Below are positions 1 through 12,510 of a DNA stretch of 64,000 nt, one piece after another. This DNA comes from Diadema setosum (taxonomy: Eukaryota > Echinodermata > Echinoidea > Diadematoida > Diadematidae). Within the stretch, counting starts at the first letter, position 1. Each line of letters opens with the position of its first letter. The notes below the pieces were generated by a model. The model ran no database searches and had not been told where the DNA came from. It saw nothing but the letters and a program-made list of their open reading frames with translations. Location: the NCBI RefSeq assembly GCF_964275005.1, contig NC_092696.1, positions 25,798,972 to 25,862,971 on the forward strand, given 5' to 3'. The translations under genes and the position numbers were made by a program.

Positions 1-2602
1 TCTTCTTAATGCATTTTAGAATTGGCCGCAAAGGTGCTGAAAAGTTTACCTCGTATGCAGTGCATCATAAACAGTAAGAACTGATTTCACAAGAAAGTTG
101 CCACTACAGATAAACTTTACAAGAAACTCTATACTTAATAATGTTAATGATGTTTCAACACTGTAACAGATTGTAGTAGTTGCCAGTAGGAAATAGTACA
201 GTAGGCCAGGCAGGTGAAAGGTTTACAAATAACAACGAACGTTACCAGGTCACTGCTTTCAACCCCCCCCCCCCCCCAAAAAAAGAAGAAGATATGTTTG
301 AAGCCACACCGTATCGCACAAGCAGTCACCATCTTTCCTGGGTTTAATCTATAATGCTGAGAAAAATATGTCATTTGTCACAAATTTACCTGCATACAGG
401 CTTCAAAAGTTATACTTCCCTCAAGCTATTCATTTAATACAACATGCCCGAGGGCCAATGACTGTTTGAATCCTTTGCACTTTTATTTTTTTTACCCCAG
501 GCAAAAGAGATGCTGAAAAAAAAAAGAAGAAGCCATCGGCACAACCATAGAACATGCTGAAACAATGCCAATACCATTGCATCTTGCACCAAGAATCAAA
601 TGACCAACCCACTGCTTGTCTGTTATCAAGCAGAAAAAAACAAACAAAAGACACTGACAAACAAAATGACAATTTTGCTAACTCTCTCCTACATCCACAG
701 ACAAAAAAAGAGAGAAAGAAATAACATTTACTGATGCTATACTTCAAGCATCTGTGGAACATAGGTACAAAATATAACACAACTGAAAACAAACTTGGCT
801 AACATGATGAGGTAACAAAAGTGATTGTACATGTGCTGAAGGCTGAATTATATTTATACATACTACGGCAGTTAATAAGCTTGTTACAGGTAGAAATAAA
901 GGGAATGACAACACTTTACCTTCCTAAGAAAAAAGCAAACTTAAAAAAAAGATCAAATTTGGGTGCCTGCTTGGATGTGGTAAGCAAAAGGAATTTGTCC
1001 TTGTTGAATTTCTATTTTTTTTTTTGTAATTTACAAAAAATAAAAAAGATAATACATTGCCAAATGCCAGAATAAAGCTGGGTTAATCCCTTTGGCTCTC
1101 TGCATTACTGAAATGCAATAAAATCCAACTAGATATAAGCAAAAAATTTGTAAAGACAACATTTTGTCCAAGCAGCTGGATTAAATTAACAAAAAACAAT
1201 GAAAAAAGCGCCCTCAATAGGGAAACCCCCTTTTGAGTCACCTGAAAAATGCACATTACTGAAATTATGCTTCTTTCCCTCAGTTTTTACCGTTTTCATC
1301 AAAAACGCTTTCTTTGGGTCTATCTAAAACGCACATTACAAAATTCTGTCCTTTTTTTTTAGCTCTCAGTTTTTACTCTTTTCATCAACAAACACTTTTC
1401 TGTGGGTCTATCTTTTTTTGACACAATGTAGAAGTGTCAAATAGAGAAATCTAGCAACTACAGTTCAGTTTTAGCAAAATAAACAAAACAAATATACTTG
1501 CACGAAAGTGAATATCGTTCAAAGTGCTCAACCGTGACAATGTATCTATGTGTACTCGATTGGGTTGAGAAGCAATGGGGAAAAAAATAAAAACTACAAA
1601 AATCAATGCTGAACGCTATAAACATTGAAGAGTGTTGAAATGGATATAAACATGTGGGAAAAGAAAATTTTCCAGCTTGTTGACTTCAGAACTGTGTACA
1701 AAATATTGGTACGTCAGTGTTTTTGCCATCAGAAATGTTCCTGCCTGAAAATAATTTGCTTAATCACTATGAGCATGAAAAATAAAGGTAAACAAAGCAT
1801 GGCTTCAGTACTTGTCTTGGTTTCCAAAAGCTAACTGAGCCTTTGGTAGTAAAATTTCACATATGGTACTTGAATTGTGCAAAACACACATACAAAATTG
1901 CATCAAATTTCTCAGCAATCTGGACTGTAGGAGGGTGCCCTTGCTAATATTAGATGGATTATTACACAGTAATATTGCCGTATGTAACTGGAAAGACATC
2001 TGAAGCTGGAAGTCTTTCTGGCGCTAAGAGCTGGGTGCAATCATGCCTAATTTGATAACTGTTTGAGACAACAGGAAAAAGATTCATTCATACTATTGTA
2101 TCCTTCGTCAATGCCAAGGATTTACATTCAATAATGTAAATGTAAAAAGATTTAAATAAACAACAAAATAATCATGACAACAATGACAATAATCAAACTC
2201 AATAATAAAGAAAAGTAAATAATATAGTAACAATTATAATGAAAACATCATAAATACTACTAGTAGCGGTATTTATGATATACTGATATCTGCTTACACA
2301 TATACAGCTGTAGATCACACCATGACACTAAATATACCAGGAACCATAGCAAATGAGAAATCCTTGCTAAGTAAATCCATAAAGATTTTACAAGAGTTAG
2401 GTCTGTGGGGAAGATTTGCCATGGCAAATAATCATAGCAAACTCAACTGCACAAAACTGAGAAAAATCTGCTCATTGACACCAAAGGACACCGAGACATG
2501 GTGTCTACAAGTCACCATACTAGATGTGACATACAATTAAATATTAAGTACTTGAGTCTAGACCAGAGCAACATATGCATTACATAATACAGCTAGAATT
2601 CA
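1..2602. other. Downstream flank of PHF21A, no gene recognised
   Basis: AT-rich with a C-tract near 261-277. No exon-like coding signal or homology that I can recognise. It may be part of a long PHF21A 3' UTR or intergenic; I cannot tell which. Confidence 0.4.
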
Positions 2603-2772
2603 GGGCCCTGTTTCATAAAGCTGTTCGTAAAGTTACGAACAACTTACGAGCGACTGGTGATCAGTTCTGATGTGCTATACTTATCAGAATTTCCATAATT
2701 CAGCACAAGTACTGATCACCAGTCTCTAGTAAGTTGTTCGTAACTTTACGAACAGCTTTATGAAACACCCCC
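2603..2772. mobile_element. Foldback MITE, about 45-bp inverted termini
   Basis: The left arm starts CCTGTTTCATAAAGCTGTTC and the right arm is its reverse complement (TTTATGAAACACCC end), with a short AT-rich centre. Non-autonomous, no coding. Confidence 0.85.
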
Positions 2773-2775
2773 CTT

Positions 2776-2922
2776 ATACTGTAGAACACGAAATATTCAT
2801 GGCATGAAAATTTTGCCAATTGGAGCTGACAGCCTTTCTCGCAGCATGAAATTTTCGCGAATTGCCACTGGCATCCGATGCATATTGTGTAGGCAAGAAC
2901 TTTCGCCTGCACCCACTAGAAG
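2776..2922. mobile_element. Truncated TACTGTA-type palindromic element
   Basis: Starts TACTGTAGAACACGAAATAT and matches the first about 145 bp of the full element at 53853-54062 (shared GCATGAAATTTTCGCGAA and GTGTAG-CAAGAACTTTCG). The right end is missing. Confidence 0.7.
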
Positions 2923-5900
2923 AATAGTTTTATTCAAGGTTATACCTCTGAAACGCTATCCATACCAATTCTGCCCGTGATAACATCCCTAAATAGTACA
3001 TCTGACGTGTTCCTCTTACACGGACACAACGCCACTTGTTGGGACAATGGGCAGCTCAAAAGTCTTGACTGCAAAGAAACGTGTGAGTCTGCAGCTCAGG
3101 AAAACACACAAAGATCATGGCTGGTATTAGGAAATCAAGGAGTAATACGAAGAGATCGGCAAAAAATCTGTCACATTGCTTTTCCCTATTTCTCAGAGAT
3201 AAACCGGAAAAGGATCAGCATGTAACATAGACATAGTAGTATGATGAATGGAGCAGAGTTCTAGCTCCTGACACATGGACATGGCAGTACTTCAATGAGT
3301 CAATTTCAATTCTCCCTGAAATGATTACTTTTTCCCTGCTATTTGTTATCAGCTCTCTCCCAACTTACACACACTCAACTGGAAATGGATGTAATTCATC
3401 CTTTTATATCAAGCACAGGAGACAAAAAATAACACTGACTTTGGGGATTTGCACTGCAGTGAAATTTGCGGTTAGGTCTCACTCATTTGGGGGGTTATTT
3501 GAAAATTTGCCAAATGCAGTGTGTCTGAACAAAAATGAGAACTGCGAATAAATTTTTCCACCTCAAAATAAAAGCATTGCTCATGAGCAGCTCATGTGTG
3601 CTCGATCAGGTTACTTTTTTGTTGCTGTTGATGCTCTGTTGCAAGACAGGTACTAGTAGCTTTTTGCTATTCAGCACAAGTGCAGACCAGTACACATATG
3701 ATTCTTGGACTTGCTGCGTGCTGCTGCTTTATGCTAGACTTTGACAAGATACATTGATACTTAGGTGTGTCCGTAGGCTTGCTTGCATAATTATGGCTGA
3801 AGCGTCAAGCATGTGTGGTACAAAATGGAAAGCCATTGAACTAAAGGAACATGACAATAAAGATATGAAATGGGGAAATCTTCTGAGGACCTGAAAATGT
3901 GGAGAAAGAAGCAGCAAGTGTATGGACTCATATACAACAATAAATAACCCGTCAATCCTGAACTAGTAAATATTAAAATTAGTTCTCTGAAATCCTCCTT
4001 GGAAAAACAAACTGAAACACAACACATCACAGAAATGGATTGGACAAAACATACTGTATAAACTTGTGGGCAACTGCAGACCACTTAGGTTTATAGGACA
4101 GGGTCAGGCGCCACAGTCAGACACCGGGCACTGTTTATTCATGCACAGTTGGGGCATAGGAGGGACTGTGCTTGTAAATTCAGCACAAAAACTTCCCATG
4201 GGTGCGCAGGAATGCAACAAAATAGTTTTGGCAATTGAATTCTTTCTCAAAGGCAATTATTCTTAATTGTAAATAGACCTTTCTTTGATATTACAAGCGT
4301 GGACCTCGCATGGATGGGACCATGTGGCACAAACACAATGACATGAAACAAAAACACAAGAGAGAAATAAAATGTAGGTGGTGCAAGTATGCTACCACTT
4401 CTCTCGGCACTTAAAGGGCATCATGCTAAAGGCAAGCATTCACCAGAGGGCAAGAACTGAACATATGCTACACTCCAGCATGCATGGCATCTCATACTCT
4501 GTTCTCACACGTTTCAATGGCAACAACAAGAACCTGCTGGGCGGAAACCAGTGGAGCGAATGCACGGAAAAGGGGGGATATTATCAAAAATATCTTTGCC
4601 ATGCCATTTTATCAATTCATTGAGTCTTTTTATGCAGACACCAAAATGTGACAGGTGTACAGGACAACTTCATATACAGACAACCACACAAAGGCAAACA
4701 GGAATTTAGGACGTTGACAATTTGATCGTCAGCCAGTTGCTCAGATAGGGTCAGCCTAATGCCAGTCCATCAATACCTCAGAAGACAACAATTTTCATCA
4801 GTCTGCTTGCAGGTGATTGGCTCGTACAGAAAGGTTGAAAAAAAAATATAGGAAAGAGCTGCAGTAATATTGTCTATTGCCTCGCTGCAAAACAGGCACA
4901 ATTTGACTGTAGGCTCCCAAAGATTCCATGGATACCATACGTACTTTGCGGGAGAAGTTTGAAAGTGTGAATCAACTTCAACTGACACAAACACTAATCA
5001 CGTAAGAGGGCTCATGAGTGTTGCTGATCACAAAAATGCAAACCTGTACTGTGACGAGGTGTGTGACATTCTCCTGTACAACAAGACATACACTTGTCCT
5101 GCTACTCTCAATACTAGCACTGCATCCAACATTGATGACTGCTATTAAAGTAAGCGCAAGCACATTCTAGCATGCAAGAAAAGGCTACACGACTGACACG
5201 GCATTTCTTTGCTGGTAGAGTTGATGTAAATAGAGAGCAGCTAACTGTTTATTGTTGCTGCTAGACTCAAACCCAGTAATTCACTTGTCAGACTGGCCAT
5301 TTGTAACATATCACGCCATGAAGTGACAGGCCATATGAAGTGTGAAAACAGAGAAATCCAGAAACAGACCACGGCAAAGAACTAAGACGAAAGCAGTTCA
5401 AATGATTGAAAAGCACACACTATCTCTTCTTGCATGCAAACTCCACATCACACTCACTTCACTGAGAAACTTAACAATAAAATCATATAATCCTGACACA
5501 TTCTGTCAGAGCACGTCGACAGAGAAAAATGAACTCCACGCTTGCTCAAAAGTTACCCACAGAGTGGATCCATTCCATTACTTTCTCACAACAGAAACAA
5601 AATATGCAACTACTTTATAACAAATAAAATGAAAAAAGAGGAAAATGAACGGGCAAAAGCAATGAAGCAAGGAACCGAAGTAAAACCATAGCAAAGAAAC
5701 ATGAAGAAATTTTATTCTGAGTAAGATTATGAGAAACTTCAATCTTCTCTCCATTCTAGAATCCACTCGGCTTGACCAGCTCAACACATTTTAACCTCAG
5801 ATTAATGATTATGACTTTTAAAGGACTAACTTCCATCTTTGATCCCTACAAACAAATTTGTTGTGTGCCTGGCAGAAGGGCCTTAGCATAATGTTTAAAA

Positions 5901-6165
5901 ATATGACCATGCTAGGACCATTGTGCCGGGCACATGACGTGCATAACAAATCACTGAAAAGCATTAACACACATTCCCCGATTCATTTTTTGTCATGTAA
6001 TCCTGTAAATCCACTTCTTGATACTTTTTTGTAGAATTAATGTGTACAGGATGCCATTCTCAAAACTGGATTTTGCCTTCATAAACCTGACCTTGACATA
6101 CATTGTATGACAGGAGACACACAAAGCAAGAATACTTGTATCTTCGTGGACAAACCAAAGGTGCC
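2923..6165. other. No gene recognised
   Basis: AT-rich sequence with short spurious open frames on both strands. No splice-compatible homology and no clear repeat structure seen. Confidence 0.4.
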
Positions 6166-6169
6166 TTAA

Positions 6170-6701
6170 CCCTAACTAGGCCGGGCTATTTAGGTAGTTG
6201 ATAGAGCGGGGGGAGGGGCCTCCCAGGCCCCCCTCCAGATCTCGGCCGTCGACCGCGCGATCGCGATGAAAATTCACACACACATTGCCTATGATGTAAT
6301 CTAAAATACCTTGAAGTTAATTTTTCAAAAAATTATCATCTATGCCAAATTATGCTAATTTATGCGTAATGATGCATGAAATCAGACTGTTTGCTATAAA
6401 TCACACAATAAAGCTCAGAACAGGCACATTTTTGTGTAAATATTGTTTTTAGTGTCCTTAGCAAATGTAACGAAAAAAAATTGTGATATCAGAAAAAATT
6501 CTGAAGTATTTCATTGTTTTTTGAATTTCTTATGTATTTCTTTATTTTTTCGACTTTATGTTTTTCAATGTTTTTTCGATGAAATTTTTCTGCGACGTCG
6601 CTCTGAACAAGAAAATATGTTATACATTGATTTTAATCAATAAAACCCCCAAATAATCATGCTTTTATGAAATTTGCCCCCGCCCCCCGGCCTAGTTAGG
6701 G
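6170..6701 (-). mobile_element. TTAA-flanked MITE, copy 1 (family T4)
   Basis: Flanked by TTAA on both sides. Termini CCCTAACTAGGCCGGGC and GCCCGGCCTAGTTAGGG. Inside are a subterminal G/C-tract, GATCTCGGCCG and CGCGATCGCGATG, then an AT-rich core with ATTTCTTATGTATTTCTT. The core is inverted relative to copies 2-4. TTAA duplication and CCC termini are typical of piggyBac-type elements. Confidence 0.85.
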
Positions 6702-6976
6702 TTAAGACTATGCATGCCGAATGCATTCAGTAAGAGATCTTCTTTTCACATTATTGCTTCAAAAGAGAAATGCCATACCTTTCTTTGGCTTTAAAATCTC
6801 CCCAAATCTGCTGAGGTTAGCAGCACAAAGTCAATGACTAAGTCCAATGATGCTGAGCTGCCTTCAGTAGTTTCTTCATCAAATTATCACATGAACCATA
6901 TGAGAATCATCATAGATGAATAAACTACCAAAGAGAACATAATCATCTAATGCAGTATGTTGCGGGGTCCCACATA

Positions 6977-8297
6977 CAGTCAAACCTGCCTTTGTGGCCA
7001 CCTGCTGTCTGCTGCCACTAAGATATCCCCCAAGAGAAGAGCCATATTAAAGACCTTGGGCCGTATTCTGAGGGCTTATTAAGTGTCTGATTAGCACTTA
7101 ATTATCGAATCGGTATTCTGAGAGCTTAATTAAGTAGGGGGTTTATTAACTACCATGACAACAAGCGTTTTGGCGGGAAATAAACGCGTTTGCGCGTATC
7201 TATGCGCGTACACCTCTGAGAGGATTTAATCACAGAGTTAATTACAAATCGGTATTCTGAGCGGGTAATTAAGTATGAAAGTTAATGGAAAAGTTAATGA
7301 CACCAAAAAGTGTCATTAACTACTCCGATATCACGCATTACAGAGTCTTTCTCGGCCACAACGATGCTTACTGTCTTCAGTAACCGAGGAGCGGTTGAAT
7401 CTTGTTGTCATGGTATCCGTAGAATTCAGAGAAAAAAAGAAATATAGGCGATCTTCGGGGAATTTTATCATTTTATGCGAGCTCTTCGCGTGCGTAGGTG
7501 AAGGGTTGCAATCAAAGACCAGAGTGTGCGCACGGAGCTCTTGCGTTGTAATTACAGGGGGTGTGTGGAGGAGCGCGCATTGAGGGCATATTTATGCGCG
7601 TGACCATCATTTTGGCTTCTAACAATGCGTCTGACTGGATGGAATAACAATTAGATGGGAGGAACCTAAGATAATTATAGGGGACTTAATCATACCTTAA
7701 TTATGTCCTCAGAATACCGATTTTGCCCATGATTAAGGGCCTATTAACTTCTCGACTTCATTACGAAGTTAATTACAGACTTAATTACGACCTTAGAATA
7801 CCACCCCTTGTGTACAGTGGCCACCTGTCTAATGTGACCTGTGGTCATCAATTTGTGTCCCCATCTAGGTCTTCACCTGTGTATAGCAGCCAAAGACCAA
7901 AATAGCACTGCAGCTGAGCCAGTAACTCAACATGTCTACTTAGGCTGAGCCGATAATTAAGCACATCTTTTCTGCTTTGCAACTGTGCCTGTCGAGCACA
8001 GCAAACAGTTCAGTGATCACCACTGCTGCATTCAGCCACTACTTTGGCATAGAACGCACTCATGAAAATCTTGCTTACTGAATGCATGCTGGTGTGCAAC
8101 TAGGCAATCAAGAACAACATTTTGTCCCGTGTACAAAATGCTAGCTCAGTCACTGACACACCCTAATCACCTTTTCAACATACATGTGTATATGTGTGAC
8201 ACACAAAATGTTGGCGAACCTGTCCATTGCGACTACCTGTTTATAACAGCCACTCTTTTTACCTTCATTTGGTGGTAGCTATCGACAGGTTTGACTG
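6977..8297. mobile_element. Pogo/Tigger-like MITE with a nested insertion
   Basis: Termini CAGTCAAACCTG and CAGGTTTGACTG flanked by TA. Interrupted by the 7059-7805 element. No transposase reading frame remains. Confidence 0.75.
7059..7805. mobile_element. Nested foldback element with 5-bp CCTTG direct repeats
   Basis: Termini GGCCGTATTCTGAGG and its imperfect complement CCTTAGAATACCACC. Direct repeat CCTTG on each side. The motif CGGTATTCTGAG/TAATTAAG recurs about five times as subterminal repeats in both orientations. Confidence 0.75.
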
Positions 8298-8733
8298 TAT
8301 TTTATAGGATGTTTATTGCTAAGGAGGTGGAGGACAAAGAAGTAAATTGCTATGAATTCTCAGCAAAATACAGGAACATTATATGTTCAGAAATTTACCA
8401 TTTATAGCCTGCAACTTATGGGAAAATTAAATCACTGAAAAGAAACACAAATGACATTGCATAGGTCATTGTTACAGTTGATAAAAGGAGCCTAGATTTG
8501 ATGCCTGCTCACAAATGAATATACACACGTACATTGTAATGGAACATGCCTTCCATCTTTGTATTCTGTCATCATTGCAATCTCATTGACACAGGACCAG
8601 GCTTTGAGAAGTGCTTGCCTCCAGTGCTTGGTTTGTTAAAAACTGTAATTACAAATTTTGCATGTACTCGGCAATGGTTTACATTTATTTCTATTTCTTG
8701 GGGGGGGGGGGGGAACCCCAGATGACATACATA

Positions 8734-8918
8734 CAGTGCACTCCCGTTATAACGAACACGGCTATAATGAAATTCCGGTTGCAACAAAATAAAAATTCTG
8801 GCCGCAACATTATCCTACCAATGTTTTTTATTGTTTATGTGCTTGGTTATAACAAAATTTCAATATAATGAAAGAAAACTGCTCGTCTCAAGGACTTCGT
8901 TATAACGGGAGTCTACTG
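8734..8918. mobile_element. Pogo/Tigger-like MITE, copy 1
   Basis: Termini CAGTGCACTCCCGTTATAAC and GTTATAACGGGAGTCTACTG, flanked by TA. Second copy at 54200-54383. Confidence 0.85.
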
Positions 8919-9630
8919 TACCACCATCCAGGCATGTGAGTTGTTTTCTAGTTTACAGCAAAAACACCCAAGGAATTACCCGTTTTTCTTGCACAGTCGG
9001 CCTTGCGCAACGTAATGCATAATTGCAGGATTGCAGGATGTAGATTCTTATTGAAACATTCAGAAAGCAAAATGGAACTTCCATCAAAGTATTTGACAAG
9101 GTACAGATAAAATATGAAAAAAAAAAATTGATGGCCTAAGCACCCTTTGCGACTAAGGCGTTAAAGAGACCCTGAAAAAGCACAAATGGTAGTGAATAAT
9201 CCTGCACTTAACTAGACAAGGGTGGACAGTAGAATGTAGTGCCCACTTTCTTGATCGAGAAAACTCCAATCTGGTCCATAATCACACGCATCCTTCATAC
9301 CAAACTGGGGGTATTCCAAACAAGGACGCCTATAAACACAAAGTGGTTCTAACGGCAGCTAATACACAAGCCGAGCTAGCTACGCACTCCATGTGCAAAT
9401 GAGCCTCATGCCAGAGCAAAGAACAGAAGAAATATCTCTGAAACTGGTGAACACTGAGCTACCTCTTACACTGAGCACACCACAGGTGGGCCCAATATCT
9501 CCTATCTGCCTCTTCTGGTGTCTGTCTCTTGAGATGACGTTTATACGAAAGGTGATACACCTGTCCGTAACTTCCGGATGATGCCATCATATGGGGGGGG
9601 GGGGGGTGGGGGAGGGAAGGTTGCTGGGCG
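8919..9630 (-). other. PHF21A: Proximal 3' flank or 3' UTR of PHF21A
   Basis: Follows the stop codon. Holds a G-tract at 9593-9606 and no coding signal. An AATAAA hexamer on the minus strand lies at 8312-8317, but with no transcript evidence I cannot call a polyadenylation site. Confidence 0.35.
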
Positions 9631-9795
9631 TTATTGGCTGCTGGGCTTGGCCTGGGAAGTGGACGTGACTGACCGGGCGGGGGCGTGGGACTCGGCCTTC
9701 ACCTGGAAGCTGGACAGGAAGTCCTTGAGCTGTGTGATGGTGCCCTCCGTCTTGTGGAAGGATTGCATCAGGGATTCATTGGCCTGTGACTGTTT
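9631..9795 (-). CDS. PHF21A: PHF21A coding exon 12, last coding exon (aa 481-534)
   Basis: Encodes [20 protein letters not shown] then [10 protein letters not shown], a heptad continuation matching the vertebrate KCMEMKN...LEKVKQLI region, then a Ser/Ala-rich tail and stop. Acceptor CACCTCACAG, phase 0. A G-tract (9593-9606, C-tract in the transcript) follows shortly after the stop. Confidence 0.9.
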   Translation of the reverse strand, partial: KQSQANESLMQSFHKTEGTITQLKDFLSSFQVKAESHAPARSVTSTSQAKPSSQ

Positions 9796-12450
9796 CTGTG
9801 AGGTGAAAGAAGAATGAGAACAAGGCATGGCAAGGTGTTAACAAACAGCAGAAAATCACATGAAAACTCTTTAAAGACATTTCCCTGGTGTAAAAACATG
9901 TAAGCAGGCTGCTTCGTGGCAATATCAGCTTTTCAATAATTCTTACTCTTGCTTGTATTTAGCATTCCCAAAGGCTAAAGCCAATGCTTTAAGTAAAGAA
10001 TGCATTGAGGTGCCCATGATGCCAGAGCCTGAGTTTCAGAGTAAGGTTTAGAACAGAGTAATTGTTACTACAAAATCTACAAAGAGCAAGAAGATCATAT
10101 TTTTGTTACATTTTTTTCATGTAGTGGAAGTCATCAGAACTCTTCGTGTGAAAACAATCTTTTACACACACACAAAAAAAAAATCTTTGTGATTTACGTT
10201 GCTGAGTATAGTTACAAAAAAAAAAGAATGATGTTCTTACATAGGACACGAGAGGCCTCTTTACCAACATGGTGACTTACTGCGATGACCTCATTGAGGA
10301 CTCCCTACCAGTGTGGTGACTTACAATATGACGACCTCAATGTGGAGTCCGTACTAATATGATGACATACTCTGATGACCTTATTAGCCCGTTGAGGATG
10401 AGTTGATTTTGCTATTACACGCATTTCCCATCGACCACTCCCCAAATATACCCGGGCAGAGTCTTCATCGGGTTAAGGGATTCCTACCAACATGACAGCT
10501 TACTGTGATGGCCTTATTGAGGGCTTCCTACCAGTATGACTAACTGTGATGACCTCACTGGGGCTCCCTACAGTGATGACTTACTGTGATGGCCTCATTG
10601 AGGACTCCCTACCAACATAATGGCCTCATTGAGAGCTACATACTAACATAATGACTTCCTGCGAAGGGCCTCATTGGGGGCTTCCTACTAACATCATGGC
10701 CTCATTGGGGACTCCCTACCATTAATGACTAACTGTGATGGCCTTATCGAGGGCTCCCTACCAACATGATGACTTACTGTCACCTTACTGCAGGTTACCT
10801 ACTAACATGATACCTTATTGTGTAGACCTCAACATCACAGCATCATTGGGGACTCCCTACAAACATGATGCCTAACTGTAAGACCTCACTGAGGACTCCC
10901 TACCAACATGATGACTAACTGTAAGACCTCACTGAGGACTCCCTACCAACATGATGACTAACTGTAAGACCTCACTGAGGACTCCCTACAAACATGATGA
11001 CTAACTGTAAGACCTTACTGAGGACTCCCTACCAACATGATGACTAACTGTAATGAACTCATTGAGCACTCCATACCAACATGACTAACTGTACTGACCT
11101 TAATATTGAGGACCCCCTACCAACAGGATGACTAACAGTGATGAACATTTACTGTGATGGCTTCACTATGGATTCACCTATTAACGTAATAATGACTTGC
11201 TGTGATGGCCTCATTAAGCACTCCCTACCAACATGACTTTACTGTTATGACCTTATTGAGGACTCCCTACCAACAGCACTGTCTCATTTGAGAACTCCCT
11301 ACAAACATGATGACTTACTGTGAGGACCTCAATGAGGACTGCTTACGAACATGACAACTTACCGTAACGCCAGATGGCCTATTTAGGGCTCCTTACCAAC
11401 ATGACTTATTATGATAACCTTATTAAAGGCTCCCTACCAACATTATGATTTACATTGATGGCCTTATTGAGGATTCCTTACCAACATGATGACCTAATTG
11501 GGAACTCTCTTCCAACATCACTGCCTCATTTGAGGACTCCCTACCAAGATGATGACTTACCCTGAGACCTCATTAAGCACTCCCTACCAACCCACTGACT
11601 AACTGTAATGACCTTATTGAGGGCACCCTACCAACATGACAACTTACTGTAATGGCCTCATTTAGATGTTTCGCCTTCTGCTCCAGCTGTAGCCGCTGCA
11701 TCCGGAGTTCTGCCGCCCTCCTCCCTAAGCGTTTCTTCTCCTCCTCCATGGCTTGCTTGTGAGTGAGAAAGGCATGCACCACTGCCAACGTGCCCTGCCA
11801 GTTTTCTGGGTTGTCCTTCCCTTTTAACTGCACCACAATCAGAAAGAAAGAAAATAAAACCAACCCATATCATCCACACAAAACTCATATTCCTTATAAT
11901 TGAACAAATAAAAACAATACAAATAAATAAAGACCAGCAACTTAATGAACAAGAGGTTTCTAGCTGTCCAACTTCATTTAGATTTGTCCAGATTTTTTCA
12001 ATCTGTATGACACTTTCAGCAAAACTATCAAAAATTCCATTTATATGACAAGAAATTACACTTATGTCTTCATTTCCTCTTTTTTATGTATAGATGAAGA
12101 AACTACATTGATCAAATGAAAATCAGTATGAGATGGCTTAAAAAACAAAACAACAGTAACAAAACAGAATGCAAGTAACCGAAACACCCTGACACCAACA
12201 GGCATCTCCTAACATGCGTTCACACTGGGCCCCGCGTTGCAGGGACAGTCAGGAGAGATCTGATCTTTCTTACGACTGACCGTCCACACTTGATAGTATC
12301 ATGACTCTCCCCAAGAAACTGGGTCTATCGAGATTTGGGAGTACCCCCTGCCACTTGATACAATACTTCGCGCATTCGCACATCTGATGAATACAGCTGA
12401 ACGCTATCAATTACATGCCAAGGTCACTCTGTCCCCCCCCCCCCCCCCCC

Positions 12451-12510
<60 letters not shown>

